Source: Burkholderia cenocepacia
GTDB lineage: Bacteria; Pseudomonadota; Gammaproteobacteria; Burkholderiales; Burkholderiaceae
NCBI RefSeq assembly: GCF_014211915.1
Contig: NZ_CP060041.1
Span: 372,001-436,000, forward strand
DNA: 64,000 nt
Direction of reading: 5' to 3'
Made by a program: the position numbers and the translations under genes. Positions 8,801 through 17,495 of the stretch are shown here, piece by piece. The notes beneath the pieces are model-generated. The model was not told the origin of the DNA. It worked only from the letters and a program-made list of their open reading frames with translations, and ran no database searches. Within the stretch, counting starts at the first letter, position 1. The number at the start of each line of letters is the position of its first letter.

Positions 8801-10375
8801 GAAGCTGTACGTGACGCCGCCGATGACCGCGCTGGCCGTCGGATTCGGCGCGGCCGTCGTCGATCCCGAGCCGAGCGCGACATCGTTTGCGTTGTTGGCC
8901 ACGGCCGACGCGCCGAACGCGACGGCGCCCGCCGCCGCTGCCGTCGACGTATTGCCGAGCGCCAGGGAACCCGTGCCCTGCGCGTTGTTGGTGTTGCCGA
9001 TCGCGACCGCGCCGTCGCCGTTCGCCGTGTTGTTCGACCCCATCGTGACCGCGCCGGTGCCGATCGCGGTGCTCGGATCGCCGATCGCTACCGCGCCGTT
9101 GCCGCTCACCGTCTGGCCATAGCCCAGCGCGACGGCGCCGATACCGCCCAGCACCTTCGAGCCGTAACCGCCCGCGACCGAACCCGCGCCTGCCGCCGCG
9201 GCAACCGAGTTGGAATCGCCGATCGCCACGGTCGACGTCGCCGCCGCGACGCTGTTGATACCGACCGCCGTCGCATTCGTGGCCGATGCCGTCGCACCGG
9301 GCCCCAGCGCGCTGGCGGACACGCCGGTCGCCAGCGACAGATTGCCGAGCGCGGTCGCGAACTGCTGGGTCGCGGTCGACTGCACGCCCATCGCGATCGA
9401 ACTGACACCCGACGCATTGGCGTTCAGGCCGAAGGCCAGCGCCTGATCGGCGCCGGCATTCGTGTTCGAGCCCATCGCGATCGAACTCGTGCCGAGCGAC
9501 TGCGTGCCCGACCCGGGCACGCCCGCGGTGCCGCCCCAGCCGATCGCAATCGACGAGGTGCCTTTCGCGCCGCTGTTCACGCCCATCGCGAGACCGGAAT
9601 TGCCGGTTACCAATGCGCCGCTGCCCAGTGCGACACCTGCCGTGCCCGTACTCGTCGCCTGATTGCCGATCGCGACGTTGCCGGTATCCGTCGCATGCGT
9701 CGCATAGCCGAGCGCGACGCTTTGCGCCCCGGCCGCGCTCGCCCCGAGACCCAGCGCGGCCGCATACTGGCCGGACGCGAACGCATTGTTGCCGAGCCCG
9801 ATGGCGGAGACGCCGGTAGCGGACGCGCCGCTGCCGATCGACACCGTGCCGCTTTGCGTGGCCTGCGACAAATTCCCGATGGCGACCGCGTAGGGGCCTG
9901 AACCGATGGCCTGCACGCCCATCGCCACGCTGTTGACGCCGTTCGCTTGCGAGTTGATGCCGATGGCCGTCGATCCGTCACCCATCGCGTGCGCGCCTGG
10001 GCCCAGTGCCGTGGCCGATGTGCCTGCCGCCGTGGACAGGTTACCGAACGCGGTTGAATTCACCTGCGTGGCCACCGAACCGTTACCGACCGAGATCGAA
10101 CTGGCGCCGCCGGTCGCGGAGCCGCCGCCCGCCGAATACTGCGCGTGCGCGCCAGCCTGAAACAGCCCGAGATACGCGGCCGCCAGCGTCATCACGATGC
10201 GCCGCGGCGACAACCCTGCATGCGCGCCAGGGCGCACGGCGGCGCCCGCCTGCGCGACGTGCTCGGCCACACTTCTCGACGACGCCACCCGCTTCCCGCG
10301 CGCCCGGTCAAGTTCCGAAGCCGCAACCCAGGCTCCCAGTGCTTCGTTCCAGATCGACTTGAACGACTTGTTCAT
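5885..10375 (-). CDS. Trimeric autotransporter adhesin (YadA-type, type Vc)
   Basis: A 1496-residue surface adhesin. It begins with an extended signal peptide (MNKSFKSIWNEALGAWVAASE), typical of large autotransporters. Long stretches of 14-residue YadA-like head repeats follow (AIG..A.A.G..S.A.G; about residues 90-520 and 1080-1230), separated by neck and stalk segments (QI.NVAAG...TDAVN.SQL). A central stalk is built from about twelve 25-residue Ser/Thr-rich repeats. The end is a YadA anchor (about the last 70 residues) with MAREGIAA and the terminal strand ...GAGMLYQWK. Three chains form a 12-stranded barrel and carry their own passengers. The OmpA-like lipoprotein follows downstream. Substrate (collagen, mucin or cells) is not readable. 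Confidence 0.94.
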   Translation of the reverse strand: MNKSFKSIWNEALGAWVAASELDRARGKRVASSRSVAEHVAQAGAAVRPGAHAGLSPRRIVMTLAAAYLGLFQAGAHAQYSAGGGSATGGASSISVGNGSVATQVNSTAFGNLSTAAGTSATALGPGAHAMGDGSTAIGINSQANGVNSVAMGVQAIGSGPYAVAIGNLSQATQSGTVSIGSGASATGVSAIGLGNNAFASGQYAAALGLGASAAGAQSVALGYATHATDTGNVAIGNQATSTGTAGVALGSGALVTGNSGLAMGVNSGAKGTSSIAIGWGGTAGVPGSGTQSLGTSSIAMGSNTNAGADQALAFGLNANASGVSSIAMGVQSTATQQFATALGNLSLATGVSASALGPGATASATNATAVGINSVAAATSTVAIGDSNSVAAAAGAGSVAGGYGSKVLGGIGAVALGYGQTVSGNGAVAIGDPSTAIGTGAVTMGSNNTANGDGAVAIGNTNNAQGTGSLALGNTSTAAAAGAVAFGASAVANNANDVALGSGSTTAAPNPTASAVIGGVTYSFNGINPASVVSVGNAGSERQITNVAAGRISSSSTDAINGSQLAATNTALDSLSTSTASSITSLSTGVSSLSTGLSSTNSAVTSLSTSTSTGISSLSTGLSSTNSAVTSLSTSTSTGISSLSTGLSSTDSTVTSLSTSTSTGLSSANSSIASLSTSTSTGIGSLSTGLSSTDSTVTSLSTSTSTGLSSVNSSITSLSTSTSTGIGSLSTGLSSTNSAVTSLSTSTSTVVGSLSTGLSSTNSSVTSLSTSTSTGISSLSTGLSSTNSSVTSLSTSTSTGISSLSTGLSSTNSSITSLSTSTSTVVGSLSTGLSSTNSNLTSLSTSTSTVVGSLSTGLSSTNSSITSLSTSTSTVVGSLSTGLSSTNSNLTSLSTATSTGISSLSTGLSSIANNNTNLGNSTAGAIGGGATYDPTTGTISSPSYVTYNSDGSTTINHNVGSAIDNINANGIKYFHANSTAPDSQALGLDSVAIGPNAISKVDGSIALGSGSVADRAVVPSSGILRNGSASIPFDTTDQTLLGAVSVGDATNKTYRQITNVADGTGQQDAVTVRQLTGALQSFAVTGQKYFHANSTAADSLAVGAESVAVGPTTVVNGDNGVGIGNGAIVDQTAPGGIAIGQAASSAQSDAIALGSGATATGAQSVAQGANAVAVSVGSVALGSGARSTATDALALGAGASATFANSVALGAGSLTTVGALTNYVAYGLSSPQSSAGEINIGNRQITGLAAGKNGTDAVNVSQLDSVANQLTTLIDQRTANLGGQYTTNPNGANVPPGASGSNSSAGGSGAVASGSNSTAVGNNALASGNGSSAIGVGATAAGNNSTAIGTGSNDGGRSNVVAVGSADSARQVVNVAAGTQGTDAVNVNQLNAVSNQFTQSLNTVNNQLTQMQQQIQQTDSMAREGIAATAAMASIPHMDRDSNFAMGVGTATFQGQKAMAVGVQARVTENLKATLNGGFAGSQRVVGAGMLYQWK
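7650..8640 (-). repeat. 75-bp tandem repeats encoding the autotransporter stalk
   Basis: About twelve copies of a 75-nt unit encode SLSTGLSSTNSxVTSLSTSTSTGIS-like 25-mers, with two shorter 18-residue variants interspersed. Units differ at a few positions (NSAV, DSTV, NSSI, NSNL; GIS versus VVG), so the array is diverged but still prone to slippage or recombination. Twenty-five equals 7+7+11, a periodicity that coiled coils tolerate. Confidence 0.85.
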
Positions 10376-11026
10376 CTCTGTTCCCTCGGTTCTCATGTGC
10401 TGGATGACGCAACAGCGAACGCGACATCAGGCGCGGCGCAGACCCTCTCCGCTTTCGCCTGCCCCGCGACGCTCCGCTTGCTACTTCGCATAACTAATAA
10501 AAACTACGAACAGCGTTGCTCGACACGCTCGACACCATCGCAACGGCACGGCCGATCGACGCGCGTGCCCGTTCGGCACGACACGCGATCACGATCGCCG
10601 GTTAGCGGCTCATGGAAGTCGACGTCGCCGGCCCGGCGGCGACACGGTGCATGCCGCGCTGCGAGACCGCACACGCGTCCACCGTCGCTCCCGCCGAAGG
10701 GCGACGTCGAATCTCATTGGAAAAGCGTCGCTCGGACGCTGGACGAACGGACGCCGGCCCGCATCGCGGGCGGCCCGTCATGTGTCATTCAGGCGGCGAA
10801 AGGCGCCATGCTGTCCCCGGGTCTGAAGCATGCGCCGCCGGATCGCTGACGCTGACAGCCGGCACCGGATCGATCGACCCGACGCCCTGACCTGCCATGC
10901 TTGTCGTATTCATATTTTTCGTATCCGCCTGATTCGATAGAGCGCCGCGCACGGCCTTCGGATCGATCAAACCGCCCGGCGGCCCACGCGAAACCACTCA
11001 CCCCTTTCCGTCCGGCGGGCGCCCCG

Positions 11027-11048
11027 TTTTTCCGGATTTCCGGAAAAA
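11027..11048. promoter_or_regulatory. Palindrome TTTTTCCGG-N4-CCGGAAAAA
   Basis: Nine-base perfect arms around a 4-base spacer at the border between the GC-rich and AT-rich parts of the gap. Flanking A/T runs would also allow it to act as a terminator hairpin on either strand. Confidence 0.5.
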
Positions 11049-11258
11049 AACCGGCTACTCGACGAACGACCCCGGCATCGAATTAATCGATCGAATTTGC
11101 TTGACGATTTCTTCTCGCTCGATGCCTTGCACCCACACCCACGCCGTCATTTCCCGATTCGTCTTGTATATCAATCATTTCACGAATCATGACGTTTTCA
11201 TTACCCTCGTGCCTGTTATTCTTTTGTCATCGCCCTCTCATCATCTGAGAATGCCATC

Positions 11259-11277
11259 ATTCAATGTGACATTGAAT
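11259..11277. promoter_or_regulatory. 19-bp inverted repeat ATTCAATG-TGA-CATTGAAT
   Basis: Perfect 8-base arms with a 3-base centre in AT-rich DNA, 560 bp upstream of the regulator-kinase gene. The symmetry suggests a dimeric regulator site; the cognate protein is unknown. Confidence 0.45.
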
Positions 11278-11388
11278 ATCGGCTGCCATTGAGGCGACGG
11301 CAACAGCAATTTTTGCGGCAACCGGAGTCGGTGAAAGAACCGATTCCAGCCGCGTCGGGGCTAGTGTGCGGGCATTTGCTCAAACAAA

Positions 11389-11427
11389 CCTTTTCCGCAG
11401 CGGACAAATCCTTTTCCCGAGCGGACA
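11389..11427. promoter_or_regulatory. Tandem 18-bp direct repeats spaced 21 bp
   Basis: CCTTTTCCGCAGCGGACA (11389-11406) is repeated as CCTTTTCCCGAGCGGACA (11410-11427), differing only in the three middle bases. The 21-bp period is two helical turns, as expected for two regulator protomers on one DNA face. AraC-type and response-regulator sites are commonly arranged like this, and the gene 410 bp downstream encodes both domain types. Confidence 0.55.
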
Positions 11428-11837
11428 GCATTTACATTCATACACATCCGCAGGAAATCCTATTTTCCGAAAAGCGAAATATCCCCGCGACATCAACGAA
11501 AACTTAATCGCCACGACAATGAATTAGCAGATTCCATTTACGCCGCACCATCTGACACTCGACACCTCGCACATGAATTCATCATCCGGGCCATTCAAAT
11601 TTCAAAAACCCCTCAACCGGAAATAAAGACCGGAATTTTATTAATCGATTCGGCACAATTTTCCGAAGCACCGACACTCCCGCCGCGCATCCGCCATGCC
11701 CCTGCGACAAGCCCACACGCGCCGCACGGAATCCTCACAATCGGCGCTGTTGTCGACATATAATTTTTCGCAACAATCGTCCAGATTGCGATGCCGCCGA
11801 CCTGACAGGCCCACTCCCTTCCAACGCGTTCGCAACC

Positions 11838-14800
11838 ATGTCATCCCGCTTGCCCAGTTCGGCGTCGCCACGCACCACGCCGGATCTCGCTGGCGCCCAT
11901 ATCCTGATCGTCGACGACCGCCCGAACGACCTGCGGCTCCTGACCGAAATCCTGCGCACCGCGCGGTGCCGGATCAGCGTCGCGTTCGACGGGCTGCAGG
12001 CCTATCACCGCGCGCAGGCCATCGCGCCCGACCTGATCCTGATGGACGTCCGCATGCCGCGCATGGACGGTTTCGCCGCGAGCCGGCTGCTGGCGTCCAC
12101 ACCGTCGACGCAATCCATTCCGGTGATCATCCTGACGGCCGCCGGCGATCTCGAGGATCGCATCGCGGGGCTCGAAACCGGGGCGATCGACTACATCGTC
12201 AAGCCGTTCGAACCGGCGGAAGTCATCGCGCGAATCCGCAATCATCTGAAGCGCACGCGGCGCAGCCAGCCGTTCGCACACCTGCCCGATTTGCCCGACA
12301 ACCCCGACGCCGCCCTCGTGCGCGCGGCGAGCGAGGTACTGCTGCGCGACCTGCGCCATCCGCCGGCGCTCGAGGATCTCGCGAAGCAGGTCGGCACGCA
12401 CGAAAAGCGGCTGTCGCGCGTGTTCCGCGATCATCTCGGCCAGACCGTATTCGAATACCTGCGCGATACGCGGCTGCGCGCCGCGATGCACTTCCTGTCG
12501 GAAACGTCGATGGGCATCGGCGACATCGCCGAGGAAATCGGCTTTTCCACGCCCGGCAATTTCGCGACGGCATTCCGCGAACGCTTCGGCATCACGCCGT
12601 CCGACTGGCGGCGCCAGCGCCACGCCGTCGACGCGCCGGCCGCGCCGGGGGGCACCACGGCGATGCGTAGGCGCGACGCGGCATGGACGGCGGGATGTCG
12701 CGTGTTGCTCCTGCTGCTGGCGGCGCTGGCCGTCACGTGCGCGACGGCCCGTGCCGCAACGGCGCCGAATCCCGCGCAACTCGAAGCGGTATCGGTTTTG
12801 GAGGACGCCGGCACGACGCTATCGGCCGACGAGGTCGCCGCGCGGTTCGCCGATCCGTCGCGTCACGCAGCCACCCCGGCCCGCACCGCGTTCAACGTGA
12901 CGTTCTCGCGCTCGGCGTGGTGGGTCCGCGCGACGCTGATCAACCGCGACAGCGGGACGCGCCCGCTGGTGCTCGCGATTCGCGATGCGCGCGTCGACCG
13001 GGCCGATTTCTATGTCGGCCGGCACGGCCAGTGGGTGCTCGAGCGCAGCTTCCCGACCGATCGCGGCGACGCGCTCGATGCGCCGTCGCGCTACCCGACC
13101 CTCGACGTCACGCTGCGCGCGGGCGAACCGCTGCCCGTGCTGATCCGCATCACGTCGCGCAAGGAAATGCGGCTCGCGCCGGTCGCGTTCACCCGCGACG
13201 GGTGGATCGCGCAGGAATTGCACGCGTCGATGTGGAACTTCGGGTTCTTCGGCGGGCTGCTCGCCCTCGTCTGGTGCGCGCTGCTGATCGGCTTTTTCTC
13301 GCGCAGCGGCGTATTCCACGTGCTGGCCGCGCTGACCCTGAACACCGCGCTGTTCGAAGCGGCGTATCGCGGCTATCTCGCGATGGCGCTGTCGCCCGGC
13401 GCGCGCGAGTGGTCGACGCGCGGCGAAACGATCTTCGCGTACCTGTCGGTCGCGTGCTTCATCGTCTTCATCCTGATGGTCGCGCATCGCGAGAAGGCCA
13501 GGATGCCGATGCGCGCGGTGTACGTGGTGTTTCTCGTGCTCGAATGCGTGGGGATCGCCGGCGCGGCGTTCGGCGATCTGGCGACCTTCGCGTGGTTCTG
13601 CCTGTGGCTGAACACCGTGCTCGCGATCGTCAACATCAGCCTCGCGCTGATGCTCGTGATCCGGCGCACGCCGACGGGCCGCGTGATGCTGATCGCGGTC
13701 GCGTTCGCGACGTTCAACATGCTGATCCGCATGCTCGACGGCCGCGATGCGCTGCCGCCCGTGCTGTCATGGATCCGGTCCGACGTCTTTCCGAACCCGG
13801 TCATCGCGATCATCGGGCTCGCGACGCACCTGCTGGTGCTGGCCGCGTGGATTCACCACGTGGGCCGGCAGCGCACCGAGGCACGCAAGCGGCTCGAACA
13901 CTGGCAGCTCACCGAACAGGACCGGCTGCGCGACGAGGTCGCGCGGCGCACGGTGGCGCTCAACGACGCGTTGCAGCAGTCGAAGACGCACATGCAGCAG
14001 AAGATCGAAACGCTCGGCTATGTCAGCCACGACCTGCGCGCGCCGCTGTCGACGATCAACGGCTATGCGAAGCTGCTGCTGGAAGGCGCGACACGCGGCC
14101 AGGCGCGGCTGATCCGGTCGATCGACCGCAGCATCCGCTATCAGCTCGCGCTGATCGACGAATTGCTCGCGTTCACGAAGGCCGAACTCCAGCCGCTCGG
14201 CGTCGCGCCCGACCGCACCGACCTGCCCGGGCTGCTGGACGACATCGGCCACTACGCGGTCGCGCTGTGTGCGCAGCAGGACAACCGGTTCGTCTACCGG
14301 CCGGTCACGGCGCTGCCGCGCACGGTGCTGATCGACGGCATCCGGCTGCAACAGGTATTGCTGAACCTGCTGTCCAACGCATCGAAATTCACGCGCAACG
14401 GCACGGTCACGCTGTCGATCCACGCGTCGCGCGAAGGCGATGCATGGCGCCTGCTGTTCGAGGTAGCCGATACGGGCATCGGCATCGACATCACCACGAC
14501 CACCGACATCTTCCGCGCGTACCAGCAGGTGCAGGCGGTGAACGGCGGCACCGGGCTCGGCCTGTTCATCGCGCAGCGCATCGTCACCGCGATGGGCGGC
14601 GAGCTGGCCGTCGCGAGCCAGCCGGGCGTCGGCACGACGTTCTCGTTCGCGGTCGTCGCGCCGGCCCTCGGCCATGCGCTCGCACCGGCGTCGGGGCTCG
14701 TCCGGCAGTTTCATCCCGCCGACGAAGCGGAGCCGGCACACGCGGCGCCGGCGATGCGCAGCCCGCCCGCCGACGCGCTCGCCGAGCTGATCGCGCTCGC

Positions 14801-15005
14801 CGGCGAAGGTCGGCTGACCGATATCGAGGAATGGCTCGGCCAGTACGTGGACGAGCCGGGCCATGCGCCGTTCGTGCAGGAAATGCGCGAGCACCTCGAT
14901 GCGCTGGACCTGCACGCGATCGAAAAACTGGCCGGCTCGCTGAAACGCATGCGCGTCGCGGATACGCCCTTCGACATCGAGACGGACGCGACCGGGCCGG
15001 CCTGA
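11838..15005 (+). CDS. Response regulator-AraC-membrane histidine kinase fusion
   Basis: One uninterrupted 1055-residue frame. Residues 20-140 are a receiver domain (acid pair D26/D27, phospho-acceptor D70, K122). Residues ~155-262 are an AraC/XylS double helix-turn-helix ending GFSTPGNFATAFRERFGITPSDWR. From M276 a signal-peptide-like segment leads into a periplasmic 7TMR-DISM sensor domain, seven membrane spans (~470-690) and a kinase core with H731 (YVSHDLRAPLS), an N box (LLNLLSNASKFT), and G boxes DTGIGI and GTGLGLF. Normally the regulator and kinase are separate proteins. An internal start at M276 (12663) could yield a free kinase. The ATG at 11838 is the only good start for the receiver. 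Confidence 0.85.
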   Translation: MSSRLPSSASPRTTPDLAGAHILIVDDRPNDLRLLTEILRTARCRISVAFDGLQAYHRAQAIAPDLILMDVRMPRMDGFAASRLLASTPSTQSIPVIILTAAGDLEDRIAGLETGAIDYIVKPFEPAEVIARIRNHLKRTRRSQPFAHLPDLPDNPDAALVRAASEVLLRDLRHPPALEDLAKQVGTHEKRLSRVFRDHLGQTVFEYLRDTRLRAAMHFLSETSMGIGDIAEEIGFSTPGNFATAFRERFGITPSDWRRQRHAVDAPAAPGGTTAMRRRDAAWTAGCRVLLLLLAALAVTCATARAATAPNPAQLEAVSVLEDAGTTLSADEVAARFADPSRHAATPARTAFNVTFSRSAWWVRATLINRDSGTRPLVLAIRDARVDRADFYVGRHGQWVLERSFPTDRGDALDAPSRYPTLDVTLRAGEPLPVLIRITSRKEMRLAPVAFTRDGWIAQELHASMWNFGFFGGLLALVWCALLIGFFSRSGVFHVLAALTLNTALFEAAYRGYLAMALSPGAREWSTRGETIFAYLSVACFIVFILMVAHREKARMPMRAVYVVFLVLECVGIAGAAFGDLATFAWFCLWLNTVLAIVNISLALMLVIRRTPTGRVMLIAVAFATFNMLIRMLDGRDALPPVLSWIRSDVFPNPVIAIIGLATHLLVLAAWIHHVGRQRTEARKRLEHWQLTEQDRLRDEVARRTVALNDALQQSKTHMQQKIETLGYVSHDLRAPLSTINGYAKLLLEGATRGQARLIRSIDRSIRYQLALIDELLAFTKAELQPLGVAPDRTDLPGLLDDIGHYAVALCAQQDNRFVYRPVTALPRTVLIDGIRLQQVLLNLLSNASKFTRNGTVTLSIHASREGDAWRLLFEVADTGIGIDITTTTDIFRAYQQVQAVNGGTGLGLFIAQRIVTAMGGELAVASQPGVGTTFSFAVVAPALGHALAPASGLVRQFHPADEAEPAHAAPAMRSPPADALAELIALAGEGRLTDIEEWLGQYVDEPGHAPFVQEMREHLDALDLHAIEKLAGSLKRMRVADTPFDIETDATGPA

Positions 15006-15045
15006 CGGCACGGCCCCACGCGCGGCCGGCAGGCGGCCGCGCGCA

Positions 15046-15333
15046 TCACTCCATCGCGGTTCGCTCGCGCTGCCGATCGGCCCGCTCGACCACGCGGGCC
15101 AGTCGAATGATGTCGGTCAGTCCGAATTCGCCGGCATCCGGGCGTGGGCGGCCGTGTTCGTCAGCCACGCGCATCGCGAACGCCAGCGCTTCCGAGCGCT
15201 CGCGCAGCAGCCCCCGCAGCGCATCGGCCACGATCCGGCAGTCGCGCGCGTCGCCGAGATCGAGCAGCGGCCGACGGCCATGCTCGACGGCCAGCGCATC
15301 GGCCACGTCCGCTGTCATGTCATCGCGCTTCAT
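15046..15333 (-). CDS. Small helical hypothetical protein
   Basis: A 95-residue charged protein with an AGGAG-type ribosome site (AGGAGAACGAG before the ATG). Long amphipathic helices are predicted by eye (DCRIVADALRGLLRERSEALAFAMRVADEHG), with no membrane segment or signal. It is convergent with the regulator-kinase gene, 40 bases away. I do not recognise the family. Confidence 0.55.
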   Translation of the reverse strand: MKRDDMTADVADALAVEHGRRPLLDLGDARDCRIVADALRGLLRERSEALAFAMRVADEHGRPRPDAGEFGLTDIIRLARVVERADRQRERTAME

Positions 15334-15366
15334 CTCGTTCTCCTCGCGCCAGGGTAGTCGGTCGCA

Positions 15367-16455
15367 CTACGACCGCCGCATCGTCGATACCAGCCCGATG
15401 TCCTCCTTGGGCGGCGCCGGCCGCGCGGGCGCGGCAGCCTGAGTCGGCCGCCGCGCGCCGAGCCCGGTGCCGCCGGTACGCCGCCGCGTCGCATGCCGCT
15501 CGATGACCCGCTGCAGCACGCAGAACACGCACAGCAGCGCGCCGATCACGATCCGCGTCCACCACGAACTCAGCGTGCCGTCGAACGTGATCAGCACCTG
15601 GATCGTGCCGAGGATGCCGACCCCGAACACCGAACCGATCACGTACCCCACGCCGCCCGTCAGCAGCGTGCCGCCGATCACGGTCGCGGCGATCGCGTCG
15701 AGTTCCATCCCCTGCGCCTGCAGCCCATAGCCCGACAGCACGTACAACGTGAACACCACGCCGCCGAGCGCCGAGCAGAAGCCGCTCAGCGCGTAGACGC
15801 CGATCTTCGTGCGCGCGACCGGCAAGCCCATCAGCAGCGCCGAGCGTTCGTTGCCGCCGACCGCATAGACGTTGCGGCCGAAGCGCGTGAAGTGCGCGAC
15901 GTAGATCGCGACGGCCAGCGTCGCGAGCGCGATCAGCGCACCGGCACTCAGCATGCCGCCGCCGAGCGGCACGCTGATACCCGCAATCGCATGGAACGCC
16001 GGCGCGTTGATCGTGATCGACTGCGTCGTGATCAGGAAGCACGCGCCGCGCGCGAGAAACATCCCGGCGAGCGTGACGATGAACGGCTGCAACCGGAAAT
16101 AGTGGATCAGCGCGCCCATCGCCGCGCCGTACAGCGCGCCGAACGCGAGCACCAGCGGCACGATCACCCACACGGGCCAGTGCAGCCGTTCGGCGCCGAC
16201 CGCGCAGAAGATCGTTGTCAGCGCAACGACCGAGCCGACCGACAGGTCGATGCCGCCCGACACGATCACGAACGTCATCCCGATCGCGACGATGAGCAGG
16301 AACGCGTTGTCGACGAGCAGCCCTGTGAGCACCTGCATCGAGAAAAAGCCCGTGTACATCACGGACCCGAAGCCGAACAGCGCGGCGAACAGCACGATCG
16401 TCACGACGATCGGCAGCGTGCGCGGGTCGGCGAGGCGGCCAAGGAAACGGTTCAT
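15367..16455 (-). CDS. yjfF: Sugar ABC transporter permease (YjfF-like)
   Basis: A 362-residue inner-membrane permease of the ribose/galactofuranose BPD_transp_2 family, last gene of a four-gene importer. Eight to ten hydrophobic spans are visible, with the family core GMTFVIVSGGIDLSVGS (about residues 58-74) and the EAA-like loop GRNVYAVGGNERSALLMGL. The last ~40 residues are a Pro/Ala-rich cytoplasmic tail not usual in the family. Its ATG overlaps the stop of the preceding permease gene (ATGA), so the two permeases are translationally coupled and probably form a heterodimer. Closest in organisation to E. coli ytfQRT-yjfF (galactofuranose); the real sugar may differ. Confidence 0.85.
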   Translation of the reverse strand: MNRFLGRLADPRTLPIVVTIVLFAALFGFGSVMYTGFFSMQVLTGLLVDNAFLLIVAIGMTFVIVSGGIDLSVGSVVALTTIFCAVGAERLHWPVWVIVPLVLAFGALYGAAMGALIHYFRLQPFIVTLAGMFLARGACFLITTQSITINAPAFHAIAGISVPLGGGMLSAGALIALATLAVAIYVAHFTRFGRNVYAVGGNERSALLMGLPVARTKIGVYALSGFCSALGGVVFTLYVLSGYGLQAQGMELDAIAATVIGGTLLTGGVGYVIGSVFGVGILGTIQVLITFDGTLSSWWTRIVIGALLCVFCVLQRVIERHATRRRTGGTGLGARRPTQAAAPARPAPPKEDIGLVSTMRRS

Positions 16456-17495
16456 CGCGGCGTCGCTCCGGTGGTGGTGGCGCGCGATCGCGCGGAAGGC
16501 AGCAGCCGCGACGCGTGCCGCACCAGCAGCGCGCGCGCCGCGTCCGACTGGATCAGCGTCACGACGATCACGACGACCGCCTTGACGACGAGCGTCGCCT
16601 CCGGCGGCACGCCGATCGAATAGGTCGTGTAGGTGAGCGTCTGGATGATCAGCGCGCCAAGCACCGAGCCCGCGAGGCTGAAGCGGCCGCCGAGCAGCGA
16701 CGTGCCGCCGAGCGTCACCGCGAGGATCGCGTCGAGTTCGAGCAGCAGCCCCGCGTTGTTGCCGTCGGCACTGCGCACGTTCGAGCTCGCGAGGATGCCC
16801 GCGAGCGCCGACATCACGCCCGAGCACAGATACACGCCGAACACGACCGCGCCCGAGCGCAGCCCGACGAGCCGCGTCGCGACCGGGTTCACGCCGATCG
16901 CGCGAATGAACAGCCCGAGTGCCGTACGGTTCACCAGCAGCGCGGTCGCGCCGATCGTCGCGAGCGCGATCCATACCGCGCACGGCACGGTCGCGAGATA
17001 GCCGCCGCCGAGCGCAAGGTAGCCGGGCGCACCGATCGGGATGATCTGGCCGCCCGTCAGCAATTGCGCGACGCCGCGGCCGGCCACCATCAGGATCAGC
17101 GTCGCGATGATCGGCTGCATCCCGACGAACGCGACCAGCAGCCCGTTCCACGCACCGGCCAGCAGCCCGACGCCGAGCGCGGCGGCCAGCGCCGCGCCGA
17201 CTTGCGACGGGTCCGCCTCGAGCACGGTCGCGGCCGCCGCGCCGGCGATCGCGACGATCGCGCCGACCGAGATGTCGATCCCGCGGGTCGCGATCACGAG
17301 CGTCATCCCGAGCGACACGATCACGAGCGGCGCCGCGCGGTTCAGGATGTCGATCGGCGCGCCGAACAGGTGGCCGTCGAGCAGCGCGATCGACAGGAAG
17401 CCGGGACGATACGCGACATCCAGCGCGAACAGCAGCGCGAGCGTCAGCACCGGCCACGCGAGCGAATGACGGAACAGCGTGCGTAGCCACGTCAT
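16452..17495 (-). CDS. ytfT: Sugar ABC transporter permease (YtfT-like)
   Basis: A 347-residue membrane permease of the BPD_transp_2 family. The opening span is around residues 13-33. The signature GMTLVIATRGIDISVGAIVA is followed by further spans and the GVNPVATRLVGLRSG coupling loop. Overlaps of 4 bases with the upstream ATPase gene and with the downstream yjfF-like gene show strict operon organisation. With YjfF it would form the translocation pore for the sugar delivered by the periplasmic binding protein. Confidence 0.86.
   Translation of the reverse strand: MTWLRTLFRHSLAWPVLTLALLFALDVAYRPGFLSIALLDGHLFGAPIDILNRAAPLVIVSLGMTLVIATRGIDISVGAIVAIAGAAAATVLEADPSQVGAALAAALGVGLLAGAWNGLLVAFVGMQPIIATLILMVAGRGVAQLLTGGQIIPIGAPGYLALGGGYLATVPCAVWIALATIGATALLVNRTALGLFIRAIGVNPVATRLVGLRSGAVVFGVYLCSGVMSALAGILASSNVRSADGNNAGLLLELDAILAVTLGGTSLLGGRFSLAGSVLGALIIQTLTYTTYSIGVPPEATLVVKAVVVIVVTLIQSDAARALLVRHASRLLPSARSRATTTGATPR

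Larger units (their letters stand above)
10376..11837. other. 1.46-kb gap between the adhesin and the sensor-regulator gene
   Basis: No convincing gene is seen; the short open frames lack ribosome sites and family features. The left part is GC-rich. From about 11,080 to 11,690 the sequence is clearly more AT-rich than the flanks. It contains a 22-bp hairpin/palindrome, a 19-bp inverted repeat and an 18-bp tandem repeat with 21-bp spacing (listed separately). It is shared upstream DNA for the leftward adhesin and the rightward regulator-kinase, so it is most likely a control region. Confidence 0.6.

Noticed and set aside
5804..9122. Long open frames on the + strand opposite the trimeric autotransporter (582 and 513 codons)
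   Set aside because: They are shadows of the repetitive GC-rich adhesin gene: low-complexity Arg-rich or VDVDVDSD-type translations, no ribosome sites, no families.
10785..10908. A 42-codon leftward reading frame in the gap upstream of the adhesin
   Set aside because: No ribosome site, no recognisable features and no conserved-looking composition.
12683..15442. 919-codon open frame in another frame of the sensor-kinase gene
   Set aside because: The translation is Arg/Ala-rich, without domains; the kinase frame has all expected motifs.
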